A stretch of 33,882 nt of DNA, taken from Granulicella sp. (GTDB lineage: Bacteria > Acidobacteriota > Terriglobia > Terriglobales > Acidobacteriaceae). Each line of letters begins with the position of its first letter. Position 1 is the stretch's first letter. Shown here in pieces: positions 1-8,432 of the stretch. The stretch is taken from the NCBI GenBank assembly GCA_003133205.1, contig PKWK01000126.1, forward strand, positions 58,568 to 92,449, in the 5' to 3' direction. The notes beneath the pieces are model-generated. The model did no database searches. It worked only from the letters and a program-made list of their open reading frames with translations, and had not been told where the DNA came from. Position numbers and translations under genes: made by a program.

Positions 1-1034
1 TCGTCGTTGAATCCGGCGAGGTCTTCGATGGATCCGCCGCCGCGAGCGATGAGGATGAGGTCGACTTCGTTCGGATGCGTGTTGGGCTGGCGCCGATTAA
101 ACCAGCGAATGCCGGCGATGACGGAGGCGGCGCATCCGGGGCCCTGCACGGTGGCGGGATAAACGAGCAGGTTGAGGCGTGCGTGGCGGCGGCGGGTGAC
201 TTTGATGATGTCGTGGAGGACGGCGCCGCCGGTGGAGGTGATGACGCCTATCGAGCGCGGGAATGCGGGTAGGGGGCGCTTGCGGTCGGTGTCGAAGAGG
301 CCTTCGGCGAGCAGGCGAGCTTTGAGTTGTTCGAAGGCGAGTTGGAGGGCGCCGGCGCCGCGGGGTTCGAGGGTTTCGGCGATGAGTTGTAGCTGGCCGC
401 GCGACTCGTAGATGGAGATGCGTCCGCGCGCGAGGATGGCGAGGCCGTCCTGCGGGCGGAAGCGGAGGAGGCGGGCCTGACTGCGGAAGAGGACTACGGG
501 GAGTTGGGCTTCGCCATCCTTGAGCGTGAAATAGATGTGGCCGGAGGGCGCGGTGTGGCAGTTCGAGATTTCGCCTTCGACCCAGATGTCCTGGTATTCC
601 CGCTCGACCTGTTGGCGGATGCCGGTGACGAGGTCGCGGACGGTCCAGACGCGGCGCTCGGTGGGGGCGGAAGGGAATGTCCCCACGATAGCCTCGCCCT
701 TCGACGAGCTCAGGGCTCGGCGATCATGGGGCACCCCTGCGGCGGAAGCGGAGCGGCGTCGCGGTTTGGTGGGGGTGGTGTCCGCCGAGGACGGGGTCTG
801 GGTGGTCTTGCGCCTGGTGCGGGTGGTTGGGCGCGGGGGCGTTTCGCTGGAGTCGGTCGGTGGCGCGGCAAAGAGCAGACCCATCTGGGGATCGCCGGAG
901 GGGGATTCGGGAGAGCGGGGTTCGGCGGCGTCGGACTCAGTTGGCTGGGTTGGGCGCGGCTGTCGCGAGGGCTTGGACTTCAGCCAGAGGTCGGCCAGCG
1001 TCTGCGGGCTGGAATGTTCGTCGCGCTCGGCCAT
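1..1034 (-). CDS. xseA: exodeoxyribonuclease VII large subunit, 5' part (runs off left edge)
   Basis: The minus-strand frame opens with ATG at 1034 and stays open to the window edge, giving about 344 residues; the C-terminal part is outside. Exonuclease VII large subunit, with XseB, degrades single-stranded DNA in the cytoplasm. After a long basic, Pro/Ser/Thr-rich extension of about 125 residues comes the N-terminal OB-fold, beginning near VWTVRDLVTGIR and including VEGEISN, GHIYFTLKD and AILARGRISIYESRGQLQL. The catalytic region follows, with GVITSTGGAVLHDI and, at the edge, LILIARGGGSIEDL, the family signature. The extension is unusual: about 20 of its residues are encoded by a hairpin repeat at 681-731. 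It lies 53 nt downstream of nadD on the same strand, so co-transcription is plausible. No strong Shine-Dalgarno is seen at the chosen start, which is the first ATG upstream of the conserved domain. Confidence 0.93.
   Translation of the reverse strand, partial: MAERDEHSSPQTLADLWLKSKPSRQPRPTQPTESDAAEPRSPESPSGDPQMGLLFAAPPTDSSETPPRPTTRTRRKTTQTPSSADTTPTKPRRRSASAAGVPHDRRALSSSKGEAIVGTFPSAPTERRVWTVRDLVTGIRQQVEREYQDIWVEGEISNCHTAPSGHIYFTLKDGEAQLPVVLFRSQARLLRFRPQDGLAILARGRISIYESRGQLQLIAETLEPRGAGALQLAFEQLKARLLAEGLFDTDRKRPLPAFPRSIGVITSTGGAVLHDIIKVTRRRHARLNLLVYPATVQGPGCAASVIAGIRWFNRRQPNTHPNEVDLILIARGGGSIEDLAGFND
681..737. repeat. REP-like hairpin repeat inside the xseA coding sequence
   Basis: Two 20-nt arms (681-700 and 712-731) can pair at 16 of 20 positions around an 11-nt loop. 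The outer part reads CCCCAC at the left and CATGGGGCACCCC at the right. The same outer motifs border an intergenic hairpin at 13413-13451. The loop region holds TTCGACGAGCTCAGGG, resembling a motif I recall as a common dispersed bacterial repeat. Here the element is read through in frame by xseA. Confidence 0.6.
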
Positions 1035-1087
1035 ATCGCACGAGTCTACGGCATTTTCAGAGGGGGTGTAATGTTGGGCGCTGCGGT

Positions 1088-1723
1088 CTAGCGGTAGAGG
1101 TGGTGGGCCTGGATGTACGCTGCAACGGCGAGGGGAAGCAGGCCGGGGCATGGGTCGCCAGCGCGGAGGCGGCGGCGAAGTTCGGTGGCGGAGACATCCT
1201 CGTGGACCGTGGTGAGGAGGTGGATGCGGGTGCGCTGGGCGGGGGTGAGGGCAAGTGGCGCGAGCCGGGCTTCGGTGAGCGGGAATTCGGGACGGCTGAC
1301 GACGATCCACTCGGCGAGGGCGAGCAGGCGGTCGGGTGAACGCCAGCTGCGGATGGTGAGGAAGCTGTCCGCGCCGGCAATCGCAAAGAGGTCCGCCTGG
1401 GGTGTGGCTCGCCCAAGTTCGGCAAGAGTGTCGACGGTGTAGTTGGGGGCACCGTCGGGGCGCGGGGTGTCGAGGGTGGAGACGGCGAAGCGGGGATCGG
1501 CCGGACTGCCGGTTGCTCCAGGTGCGAGGGCGAGGGCAGTCATTTCGAGGCGGTCGGCGAAGGAGGCAATGGCGCCGTCGGACTTGAGGGGTTGGTGGCC
1601 GACCGGGGCGAAGAGAACACGGTCAAGCGCGAATGCATCTGCCGCCGCCGCGGCCAGGCGCAGGTGGCCGCGATGAATGGGGTCGAATGTGCCGCCGAAC
1701 AGGGCTACACGCATTCTCACCAT
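1088..1723 (-). CDS. nadD: nicotinate-nucleotide adenylyltransferase
   Basis: A 211-residue protein, the usual NadD length. NadD transfers AMP from ATP to nicotinate mononucleotide in the cytoplasm to make deamido-NAD, a late step of NAD biosynthesis. The N-terminus carries the nucleotidyltransferase signature GGTFDPIHRGHL. FAPVGHQPLK gives the substrate loop, AGADSFLTIRSW the central GxD motif, and SATELRRRL near residue 180 corresponds to the family's ISSTxIR motif. Two starts are possible, ATG at 1723 and ATG at 1714 (MRVALFGG); the second begins directly at the conserved strand. Neither has a well-spaced Shine-Dalgarno. xseA lies 53 nt downstream on the same strand. Confidence 0.93.
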   Translation of the reverse strand: MVRMRVALFGGTFDPIHRGHLRLAAAAADAFALDRVLFAPVGHQPLKSDGAIASFADRLEMTALALAPGATGSPADPRFAVSTLDTPRPDGAPNYTVDTLAELGRATPQADLFAIAGADSFLTIRSWRSPDRLLALAEWIVVSRPEFPLTEARLAPLALTPAQRTRIHLLTTVHEDVSATELRRRLRAGDPCPGLLPLAVAAYIQAHHLYR

Positions 1724-1798
1724 GCTAGAGCATTTCTCGATGAGGAGATGAGGAGGAAAACGGGTAAGTTGGTGGGCCGCAGGTGGTTTGCGGGCGCT

Positions 1799-1831
1799 CC
1801 ACCCTTCCAGGACGACATTCTGAAAGGGTGG
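1799..1831. repeat. hairpin between outer-membrane protein gene and nadD
   Basis: Arms CCACCCTT (1799-1806) and AAGGGTGG (1824-1831) pair perfectly; three further pairs (CAG with CTG) lie inside after one mismatch. No T-run follows on the minus strand, so it is not a classic intrinsic terminator, though it lies just downstream of the barrel gene. Its GTGGGG edge resembles the hairpins at 681 and 13413. Confidence 0.5.
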
Positions 1832-1855
1832 GGTGAATCGAACTTGCAGAGCCGG

Positions 1856-2464
1856 TTAGCGCAGGCGGTAGACGAGGCCGGTGCTTAGGGTGACCATATA
1901 GTTGCTCGGGTTGGGGCCGGAGCCGGTCGTGTAATTGGCAAGGGAGCCGGCTGATGCTTCCACGACGCGCCAGTCGAGGTTGTGGCCGATCTTACGATCA
2001 AAGCCGAGGCTGAACTGATAGATGAAGTTGTTGCTGTAGTGGGCTGCGAACGGGACCCTGGTGTGACCGATGCCAAACCCGCCCTGAATGTACGGGCTGG
2101 TACCCATGAACTGGTTCTTGGTGGCGAGGCGCAGGCTGAACAGGCCATCCTGGCGGTCGAGCTGGGACCCATACTCGGAGAGGCGGAGGGTTTCTCCGCG
2201 TCCGTCGATGCCTACGAGGAAGGGGCCGGTCTTAAGCGCGCCGAGCTTGGGAAGGTGGGTAACGTTGTAGTAAATGCCGTAGCCGGGTCCGTAGAGCCAG
2301 GGACGGTCCACGTTGCCGTGAACGCCAGGATTTGCGTAGATCCCATCCTGGGTAAACTGCTGAGCATTGAACGTGACATAGGCGCCCAATTGGGCGTGGG
2401 CAGCGGATGCGAGAGCAATGGTCAGGGCTGGAACTAGGGCAAGAGCTATGGATCGCAGTTTCAT
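1856..2464 (-). CDS. small outer-membrane beta-barrel protein
   Basis: A 202-residue exported protein. Residues 1-24 form a signal peptide (MKLRSIALALV, cleavage after AHA). The mature part alternates polar and hydrophobic residues with many Gly, Tyr and Phe, ends GLVYRLR, and contains strand-like segments such as YGIYYNVTHL, SLRLATKNQF and FIYQFSLGFDRKIG. These fit an eight-stranded OmpA/OmpX-like outer-membrane barrel. No enzymatic motif is visible and the ligand is unknown. The start at 2464 has AGGGA six bases upstream. The next gene upstream (2628-3224) encodes a paralogue with the same length, signal peptide and C-terminal pattern, so the two probably arose by tandem duplication. Confidence 0.8.
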   Translation of the reverse strand: MKLRSIALALVPALTIALASAAHAQLGAYVTFNAQQFTQDGIYANPGVHGNVDRPWLYGPGYGIYYNVTHLPKLGALKTGPFLVGIDGRGETLRLSEYGSQLDRQDGLFSLRLATKNQFMGTSPYIQGGFGIGHTRVPFAAHYSNNFIYQFSLGFDRKIGHNLDWRVVEASAGSLANYTTGSGPNPSNYMVTLSTGLVYRLR

Positions 2465-2627
2465 TGGTGTTCCCTTTTGCGAGGAGTTTTAGCGCACCGA
2501 TGAGCATATAGAAGTAGGAGGGCAATGTCAGCAAATAATTTCTATAGCGGAAACATTTCGATGGCGGAAACCGGAGATTGACCGGCGCTCCGGCGCGACA
2601 CTTTTCGAAGCTGAAGGCCGGGAACCC

Positions 2628-3224
2628 TTAGAAGCGGAAGACGAGGCCGGAGCTGAAGTTGAGCAGGGTGGACGAGGGTATTGCGATGTTGCCGCCAGCG
2701 CCAACGGTTGCGCTGCTGACGGTGGTGAGGGAGCCGTAGCCGATCTCGATGACGCGAAAGTCCACGTGGCGCGCCAGTGTGTAATCGATGCCTCCGAAGA
2801 CGGCGTAATTCACCTTGCCGACGTGGACCGTGCTGGCCGGAGCCTTGGTGCTGCCCTCGCCGATCGAGGCCTGGATATAGGGCTTGAATGGGCGGCTGAA
2901 GGGGCTTCCGGAGACGCGGACGCCCACGAGGAAGTTCTTGAGCATGGCGTTGTTCGCGTGCTGGTCGGAGAAGCGCATGTCGAAGCCGGCGTTGAGCTTA
3001 CCGGAGTGGTAGAAATCGTAGTAGCCGCCGAGGTCGTAGCCGTAGAAGACCTGGGAGGTGGAGTTCTGGCCGAGGAAGGCGAAAGGGCCGGAGTCCACGA
3101 CGGTATTGCTGACTCGGGTGGCGATGGGGTTGAAATAGAGGCCGACGTTACCCTGACTTTGGGCGTGGGCCGCGACGGTCGTCAGAGCGAGAAAGACGAC
3201 AGTGGCAAGGTACCGAAGCTTCAT
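2628..3224 (-). CDS. small outer-membrane beta-barrel protein, paralogue
   Basis: A 198-residue exported protein starting MKLRYLATVVFLAL with predicted cleavage after AHA. Strand-like segments include VFYGYDLGGYYDFY, FDMRFSDQHANN and VNYAVFGGIDYTLARHVDFRVIEIGYG. It ends GLVFRF, and a terminal Phe is typical of barrels folded by the BAM machinery. The segment GGIDYTLARHVDFRVIE matches GFDRKIGHNLDWRVVE of the neighbouring gene in position and character, which supports common origin. GAGGA lies six bases before the ATG. The 163-nt gap to the downstream paralogue leaves room for a separate promoter. Specific function is not deducible. Confidence 0.8.
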   Translation of the reverse strand: MKLRYLATVVFLALTTVAAHAQSQGNVGLYFNPIATRVSNTVVDSGPFAFLGQNSTSQVFYGYDLGGYYDFYHSGKLNAGFDMRFSDQHANNAMLKNFLVGVRVSGSPFSRPFKPYIQASIGEGSTKAPASTVHVGKVNYAVFGGIDYTLARHVDFRVIEIGYGSLTTVSSATVGAGGNIAIPSSTLLNFSSGLVFRF

Positions 3225-3353
3225 TAGTGATCCTCAAAGAAAAACGTGACGCTGACACCGCCCTCAACAGGAGCGCAGATACAAGTCTATAGAAAGATTC
3301 GACTGGATGAGCGGCATCGCCGAGAATCGGGCTTGCGGGGCGAAATCAGTGTG

Positions 3354-4457
3354 CTATCGGGCGCGACCGCGGGCGTTGGGCCGGGGGGGCGCGTAGGCGG
3401 GCTTCAGTTTGACTGGGGTTGCCGGTTTGGGTTCGGCGACGCCGATGGGCCGGTGGGCGGCGACTAACTCGGCGATGGCGAACTTGAGCGGCTCGATGCC
3501 TTCGCCGGAGACGGCGGAGATGGCATAGAAAGGGAGCTTGCGGCGCTTGGCGAAGGCGGCGAGCTTCTTGAGCTTGTCTGGATTGGCGACGTCTGTCTTC
3601 GCGGCGACGACGATGGTGGGCTTGGCCGCGAGGGCGGGGTCGAAGGACTTGAGTTCGGCGGTGATGACTTTGAAGTCGGCGACGGGGTCGGGACGGCCAG
3701 GCGAGTCGGAGACATCGACGAGATGGACGATGACCGAGGTGCGCTCGATGTGTTTGAGGAACTGGATGCCCAGGCCGTGGCCGAGGTGTGCGCCTTCGAT
3801 GAGGCCGGGCAGGTCGGCTACGGTGAAGGAGAGCTCGTGGGGAAAGTCGCCGACCTGGACGACGCCGAGATTCGGTTCGAGTGTGGTGAAGGCGTAGTTG
3901 GCGACTTTGGGTTTGGCGGCAGAGATGCGGGAGATCAATGTCGACTTGCCCACGTTCGGATAGCCGACGAGGCCAGCGTCAGCTAGCAGACGAAGTTCAA
4001 GGCGGTAGTTGCGCTCTTCTCCTGCACGGCCGAGTTCGTGCTCGCGAGGAGCCTGGTGGGTGCTGGTGGCGAAGTGCTGGTTGCCGCGTCCTCCGCGGCC
4101 TCCGCGAGCGATGACGATGGTTTCGTCGGGGCGGGTGAAGTCGTGAATGAGTTCGCCGGTGGCGTCGTCGAAGAGCAGGGTTCCGACGGGAACCTTGAGG
4201 GTGGTGACCTCGCCGGCCTGGCCTGAACAGTTCGATCCGAGGCCGTGCCCACCGCGCTCGGCCTTGTGCTCCGGATTGAAGCGGAAGTGGACGAGGGTGT
4301 TGTGGGAGAGCGAGGAGGACATGAGCACGTCGCCGCCATGACCACCGTCACCACCGGACGGACCTCCACGGGGAACGAACTTCTCGCGCCGGAAGGCCAT
4401 GCAGCCGTTGCCACCATCTCCGGCCTTGACGCGAATTCGAGCTTCATCAATAAACAT
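3354..4457 (-). CDS. obgE: Obg-family GTPase
   Basis: A 367-residue protein matching the essential Obg GTPase that associates with the 50S ribosomal subunit and links ribosome assembly to growth. The Gly-rich Obg fold fills residues 1-158 ([43 protein letters not shown]). The G domain follows: G1 GYPNVGKS at 165-172, switch region [10 protein letters not shown]3 DLPG at 215-218 with the typical [12 protein letters not shown], a G4-like AAKTD at 285-289 in place of the common NKxD, and G5 SAVSGEG at 314-320. The C-terminus is a short basic Pro-rich tail without a recognisable OCT domain. GGAAG lies six bases before the ATG. No neighbouring rpmA or rplU is present in the window. Confidence 0.95.
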   Translation of the reverse strand: MFIDEARIRVKAGDGGNGCMAFRREKFVPRGGPSGGDGGHGGDVLMSSSLSHNTLVHFRFNPEHKAERGGHGLGSNCSGQAGEVTTLKVPVGTLLFDDATGELIHDFTRPDETIVIARGGRGGRGNQHFATSTHQAPREHELGRAGEERNYRLELRLLADAGLVGYPNVGKSTLISRISAAKPKVANYAFTTLEPNLGVVQVGDFPHELSFTVADLPGLIEGAHLGHGLGIQFLKHIERTSVIVHLVDVSDSPGRPDPVADFKVITAELKSFDPALAAKPTIVVAAKTDVANPDKLKKLAAFAKRRKLPFYAISAVSGEGIEPLKFAIAELVAAHRPIGVAEPKPATPVKLKPAYAPPRPNARGRAR

Positions 4458-4739
4458 TTTTCACTTCCCAGTGTAGCGGAAGCGGGATAGGCTATTCGCA
4501 TACATTGAAGCTGCGGCGTCGTTTCGAGTGGGATTTACCCGCGAGGAACGCTTTTTAACTTGATTTTGTTGGCTTAGATTCTTAACTCTCCTTTGATCCG
4601 GAACTGCGAGTATGGGACGCGAAACCAAGAGACTAAACGATACGGAAACTTGATTCCCTGGCAGGTTGTGCGCCGATTAGAACGCGCCTGACAACATCGG
4701 AGTTTGCAACGTACGGTTCGAAACTTTTAGGAGACCAGA
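4458..4739. other. divergent intergenic region between obgE and the first receptor gene
   Basis: This 282-nt gap must hold the promoters for obgE (leftward) and the receptor gene (rightward). I see no strong sigma-70 pair. AGGAG at 4729-4733 is a clear ribosome binding site six bases before the receptor ATG. No RNA gene was recognised. Confidence 0.5.
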
Positions 4740-7700
4740 ATGCTGAAGATGCTGACGACGAAGATCAAAATGATGGCGCTTTGTATCGCGCTCCTTGTGA
4801 CGGGCACTGCGCTGCTTGCGCAATCGACGACCCAGGGCGCGATCGGCGGGACGGTGTTTGATTCGACTGGTGCGGTAATTCCGAACGCGAAGATAATGAT
4901 CCGCAATGACGCGACCAACTCGGAGGCCGCCCTGGTGACGGATGCGAGCGGCAACTTCGAGGCCCCGCTGGTCGAGCCGGGCACCTATACGGTGACGATC
5001 ACGATGCCAGGGTTTGAAAAATATCTCGCGGACAAGGTGACCGTGCAGGTTGGCCAGGCGACGACGCTGTTGCCGCACCTTACCACTGGCTCAGAAAGCA
5101 CGACGGTGGAGGTGACGGCGCAGCCGCCGGTTTTGAATCTCGATTCCCCTGACTTTTCCTCGAACATCAACACGCGCGCGATCGAAGAGGTTCCGATCAA
5201 CAATCGCCGCTGGTCCGCATTGGCGCTGTCGACGCCGGGTGTGGTGAGCGACGGGGCCGGGTTTGGTCTGGTGAGCGTGCGCGGCATGAGCACGATTCTG
5301 AACAACGTCGAAGTCGACGGCGCGGACGACAACCAGGCGTATTACTCCGAGGAGCGTGGGCGATCGCGCGAGGCGTATTCGACATCGGCGAATGCGGTGC
5401 GCGAGTTCCAGATGAACACCGGCGTATATGCGGCGGAGTTCGGCCGGGCGGCGGGCGGCGTGATCAATTCGGTGACCAAGAGCGGCACCAACCAACTGCA
5501 TGGCGAGCTCTATTTCTTCGATCGTGAGAGCAACTGGAACGCTTACAACAACTACACGACGAACACGGTGGCGGTGTATGCCAATGGCGGGACGATTCCG
5601 TCGAGCTTTCTCTTCCCGCACTTCAAGCCGGAGGACCTGCGCAAGATCTACGGCTTTACCGCAGGCGGAGCGTTGATCAAGGACAAGCTGTTCTGGATTT
5701 ATACGTATGACCAGCAGACACACATCAATCCGGGCGTTGCGAAGGCGAGCAATCCGTCGAACTTCTTCGCCCAGCCGGCGGCGACGACGACCGGAACCTG
5801 CAACCTGGCCACGGGTTATCTCTCCGGCGACAGCGTTGCAATTGACCAACAGGCCTGCACGTTGGCCGCGCGCGAGGGTTTGAGCTCCTACGCGGCCGGA
5901 GCGGCGGCGTACTCGACCGGGCTGGCGAGCTTCCTGCCAGACCTGGGCCGGGTTTCGCGCTCGGGCTACCAGGAGATCAACACGCCGAAGGTGGATTATC
6001 AGCTTAACTCCAAGGAGCACATAAGTGCGCTGTTTCATCGGCTGCGCTGGGATGCGCCGGGCGATGTGCAGACGTCGACCAGCAATGCGTATGCGATCGA
6101 CTCCTGGGGCACCGACTTTGTGAAGCTCGACTATGGTGTGACCAAGCTGACCAGCCTGATTACGCCCACGGTCAGCAATGAAATTCTGTACCAGTATGGC
6201 CGCGAGTTGAACGATGAAGGGCAACAGCCGCTGAGCGACTACACAAAGGCCAATCTGGCGGGTAGCGGAACCTCCGCGGGCAACTACACCGAGGTCTCGC
6301 TTGTCTCCGGCACGGGCTTTATTCTCGGCTCGCCCTACTACTCTTATCGGAAGGCCCTTCCCGACGAGCGTAAGTGGCAGGTGGAAGACACGCTCTACTA
6401 CAGCCACGGTAACCATACCTTCAAGTTCGGTGTCGACCTGCTGCATAACAACGACCAGCTGAACAACACGTTCGAGAGCAATGGCGTGTACACCTACGGA
6501 TTCATCGGGAACTATCTGGCCGATATCGCCTCCAAGGGCAAGACTTCAACCTGCAACAGCGCGCAGTCTCCAACGGCAACAGCGCCTGTTACGCCTCCTG
6601 CGACCCCACCGGCATCGGCGAATGCGGTTGGCACCTATCAGTGCTACACGCAGTTCCAGCAGGGCTTTGGCAACCCGGTTTTCGGCATCAACACCTTCGA
6701 CTGGGCCGTGTTTGCGCAGGACAACTGGAAGGTCACTCCTCAACTGACCATCGAGATGGGCGTGCGGTACGACTATGAAGCTGTCCCGATGCCGATTATT
6801 CCGAATGCAGCGGTCCCGCAGACGTCGAACCACCCGAGCGACAAGAACAACGTCGGCCCTCGTCTCGGCTTCTCCTACGACCTGTTTGGAAACGGCAAGA
6901 CCGTGGTCCGCGGCGGCTACGGCATGTACTTTGGTCGTCTGACCAATGGCGTTCTATTGAATGCGCTGCTGAACTCGGGGAGCGCGAACGGACAGTATAC
7001 GTCGAACTTCTTCGCGACGGCGGGCTCGACGGTTTCTCCGACTCTGCCAAACATTTATGCTGCGACCAACGTGTCTCCGGTCTCGCCCGCGGTGGAGTAC
7101 CTGGACCCGCACCTGCAGGATCCGATGGTCCACGAGTTCGACCTGGTGGCGCAGCAGGAAGTTGGCAAGGGGACGGTGGTCTCTCTGAGTTATATCGGTG
7201 CGCTTGGGCGCGAGTTGACCAACTTCCTCAACACCAACCTCGATCCGAGCACGAAGACGACGACCACGGTTACGATATCGGATCCCAACGGGACGGGACC
7301 GCTGCCAAATGGGGCGTCCTTTGCGGTGCCGACTTACACGCATTACATCAACACGAGCTACCAGGCGATCACAGACGTGATCAGCAATATCAATTCGAAC
7401 TACAACGCGTTTGTGGTCGAGGTCCAGAACCGTTCTCTGAAGATGATCCAGTTTGATGCGCATTACACGTGGTCGCATGCGCTGGATTACAACCAGAATG
7501 CAACTACGACAACGTCGACGACGAACTGGCTCGATCCGTATGCGAACGCGCTGACAAACTATGGGAACTCGAGTTTCAACATCCCCGATCGTTTTGTGGC
7601 GTATGGGTTGTTCAATGCTCCGAATATTGCGAAGGAAGGAAGCTGGGCGAGCTACCTGGTCAACGGATGGTGTCTGAACGACAGCTTCTCAATGAGCAGC

Positions 7701-8090
7701 GGGTTGCCCTTCTCGCTGACCCTTCCCAGTTCCAAGCTCTCGACCACTGCGATCTCTACCGGCTGGAATGGGACGAACTACACCTCTTACATTCCGGTGG
7801 TCGGCCGCAATACGTACAAGTATCCGCGGCATATAGTGGACGATGTGCGTCTTGAGAAGGACGTGGCGATTCAGGAGAAGTATCACCTGAAGCTGTTGTT
7901 GAACGTCTTCAACGTGGCCAACCATCAGAACATCGACGGTCTTACCACGCAGGGATACACCGTTGGCAGCGGCGCGGGTACCGCAACGTTGACCTACTCG
8001 CCCGGGTTCCACGCGATCACGAGCACGAACAATAGCGGCTTCTTGTTTACGCCGCGCAACGTTGAGATTGGTGCGAGGTTCACTTTCTAA
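4740..8090 (+). CDS. Oar-like TonB-dependent receptor with carboxypeptidase-regulatory domain
   Basis: An 1116-residue outer-membrane protein. Residues 1-27 are a signal peptide (cleavage after LLAQ). A carboxypeptidase regulatory-like domain covers about residues 30-115 (GAIGGTVFDSTGAVIPNAKI, EAPLVEPGTYTVTI). A plug-like region follows (EVPINNRRWSALALSTPGVV, VSVRGM, FQMNTGVYAAEFGRAAGGVI), then a long barrel ending NVEIGARFTF. This is the Oar/TonB-dependent receptor layout greatly expanded in Acidobacteriota; substrates are generally unknown and are often assumed to be glycans or peptides. No clear TonB box is visible. AGGAG is spaced six bases from the ATG and an intrinsic terminator follows at 8109. 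A second, divergent member lies directly downstream. Confidence 0.9.
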   Translation: MLKMLTTKIKMMALCIALLVTGTALLAQSTTQGAIGGTVFDSTGAVIPNAKIMIRNDATNSEAALVTDASGNFEAPLVEPGTYTVTITMPGFEKYLADKVTVQVGQATTLLPHLTTGSESTTVEVTAQPPVLNLDSPDFSSNINTRAIEEVPINNRRWSALALSTPGVVSDGAGFGLVSVRGMSTILNNVEVDGADDNQAYYSEERGRSREAYSTSANAVREFQMNTGVYAAEFGRAAGGVINSVTKSGTNQLHGELYFFDRESNWNAYNNYTTNTVAVYANGGTIPSSFLFPHFKPEDLRKIYGFTAGGALIKDKLFWIYTYDQQTHINPGVAKASNPSNFFAQPAATTTGTCNLATGYLSGDSVAIDQQACTLAAREGLSSYAAGAAAYSTGLASFLPDLGRVSRSGYQEINTPKVDYQLNSKEHISALFHRLRWDAPGDVQTSTSNAYAIDSWGTDFVKLDYGVTKLTSLITPTVSNEILYQYGRELNDEGQQPLSDYTKANLAGSGTSAGNYTEVSLVSGTGFILGSPYYSYRKALPDERKWQVEDTLYYSHGNHTFKFGVDLLHNNDQLNNTFESNGVYTYGFIGNYLADIASKGKTSTCNSAQSPTATAPVTPPATPPASANAVGTYQCYTQFQQGFGNPVFGINTFDWAVFAQDNWKVTPQLTIEMGVRYDYEAVPMPIIPNAAVPQTSNHPSDKNNVGPRLGFSYDLFGNGKTVVRGGYGMYFGRLTNGVLLNALLNSGSANGQYTSNFFATAGSTVSPTLPNIYAATNVSPVSPAVEYLDPHLQDPMVHEFDLVAQQEVGKGTVVSLSYIGALGRELTNFLNTNLDPSTKTTTTVTISDPNGTGPLPNGASFAVPTYTHYINTSYQAITDVISNINSNYNAFVVEVQNRSLKMIQFDAHYTWSHALDYNQNATTTTSTTNWLDPYANALTNYGNSSFNIPDRFVAYGLFNAPNIAKEGSWASYLVNGWCLNDSFSMSSGLPFSLTLPSSKLSTTAISTGWNGTNYTSYIPVVGRNTYKYPRHIVDDVRLEKDVAIQEKYHLKLLLNVFNVANHQNIDGLTTQGYTVGSGAGTATLTYSPGFHAITSTNNSGFLFTPRNVEIGARFTF

Positions 8091-8108
8091 TCGACAGCAG
8101 CACTCCTG

Positions 8109-8142
8109 GGGCGGCGGCTTCGGCTGCCGCCCTTTTTCTTTT
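8109..8142 (+). terminator. intrinsic terminator after the first receptor gene
   Basis: A 10-bp stem (8109-8118 with 8123-8132, one G-T wobble) closed by a TTCG tetraloop is followed by a T-rich run at 8133-8142. It begins 19 nt after the receptor stop codon. Confidence 0.92.
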
Positions 8143-8432
8143 GGGTGCGGTTTTGTGAGAGGTGCAAAGGTCCCCGGCTTGGCTGGCGGGCTTCCCATAT
8201 TGGGAAAAGTCGGTTAGTCTTCGGCTGGTTCCACGGGTCGTTTCAAGCTGCAACGAAATGGCGGCGTGGAGTTGGACCTGCTCTTCCCGGATTGATTTGG
8301 GCGGGCAGGGATACGCGTTTCATCTCTCTCCCGCAGGTTGTATCGGAGGGCGCGTGAAGTCGGTCGAGCGACCTTTGGCTGGTTGTCCCGGAACCTCTTC
8401 GTGCGGCCCTTGTGTCTTTGAAACGAGGGTCG
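8143..8432 (+). other. leader region upstream of the second receptor gene
   Basis: This 290-nt gap follows the terminator and should hold the promoter of the second receptor gene. A short palindrome, TTCCCATATTGGGAA, lies at 8192-8206 and could be an operator. No convincing -35/-10 pair or gene was recognised. Confidence 0.35.

Noticed and set aside
4700..4735. GGTTCGAA near 4715, which resembles a tRNA T-arm
   Set aside because: No acceptor, D-arm or anticodon stem can be fitted around it, and the receptor ribosome site starts immediately after.
5091..6446. A 451-residue minus-strand frame inside the first receptor gene
   Set aside because: Arg/Val-rich composition without motifs, fully inside a well-supported gene on the other strand.
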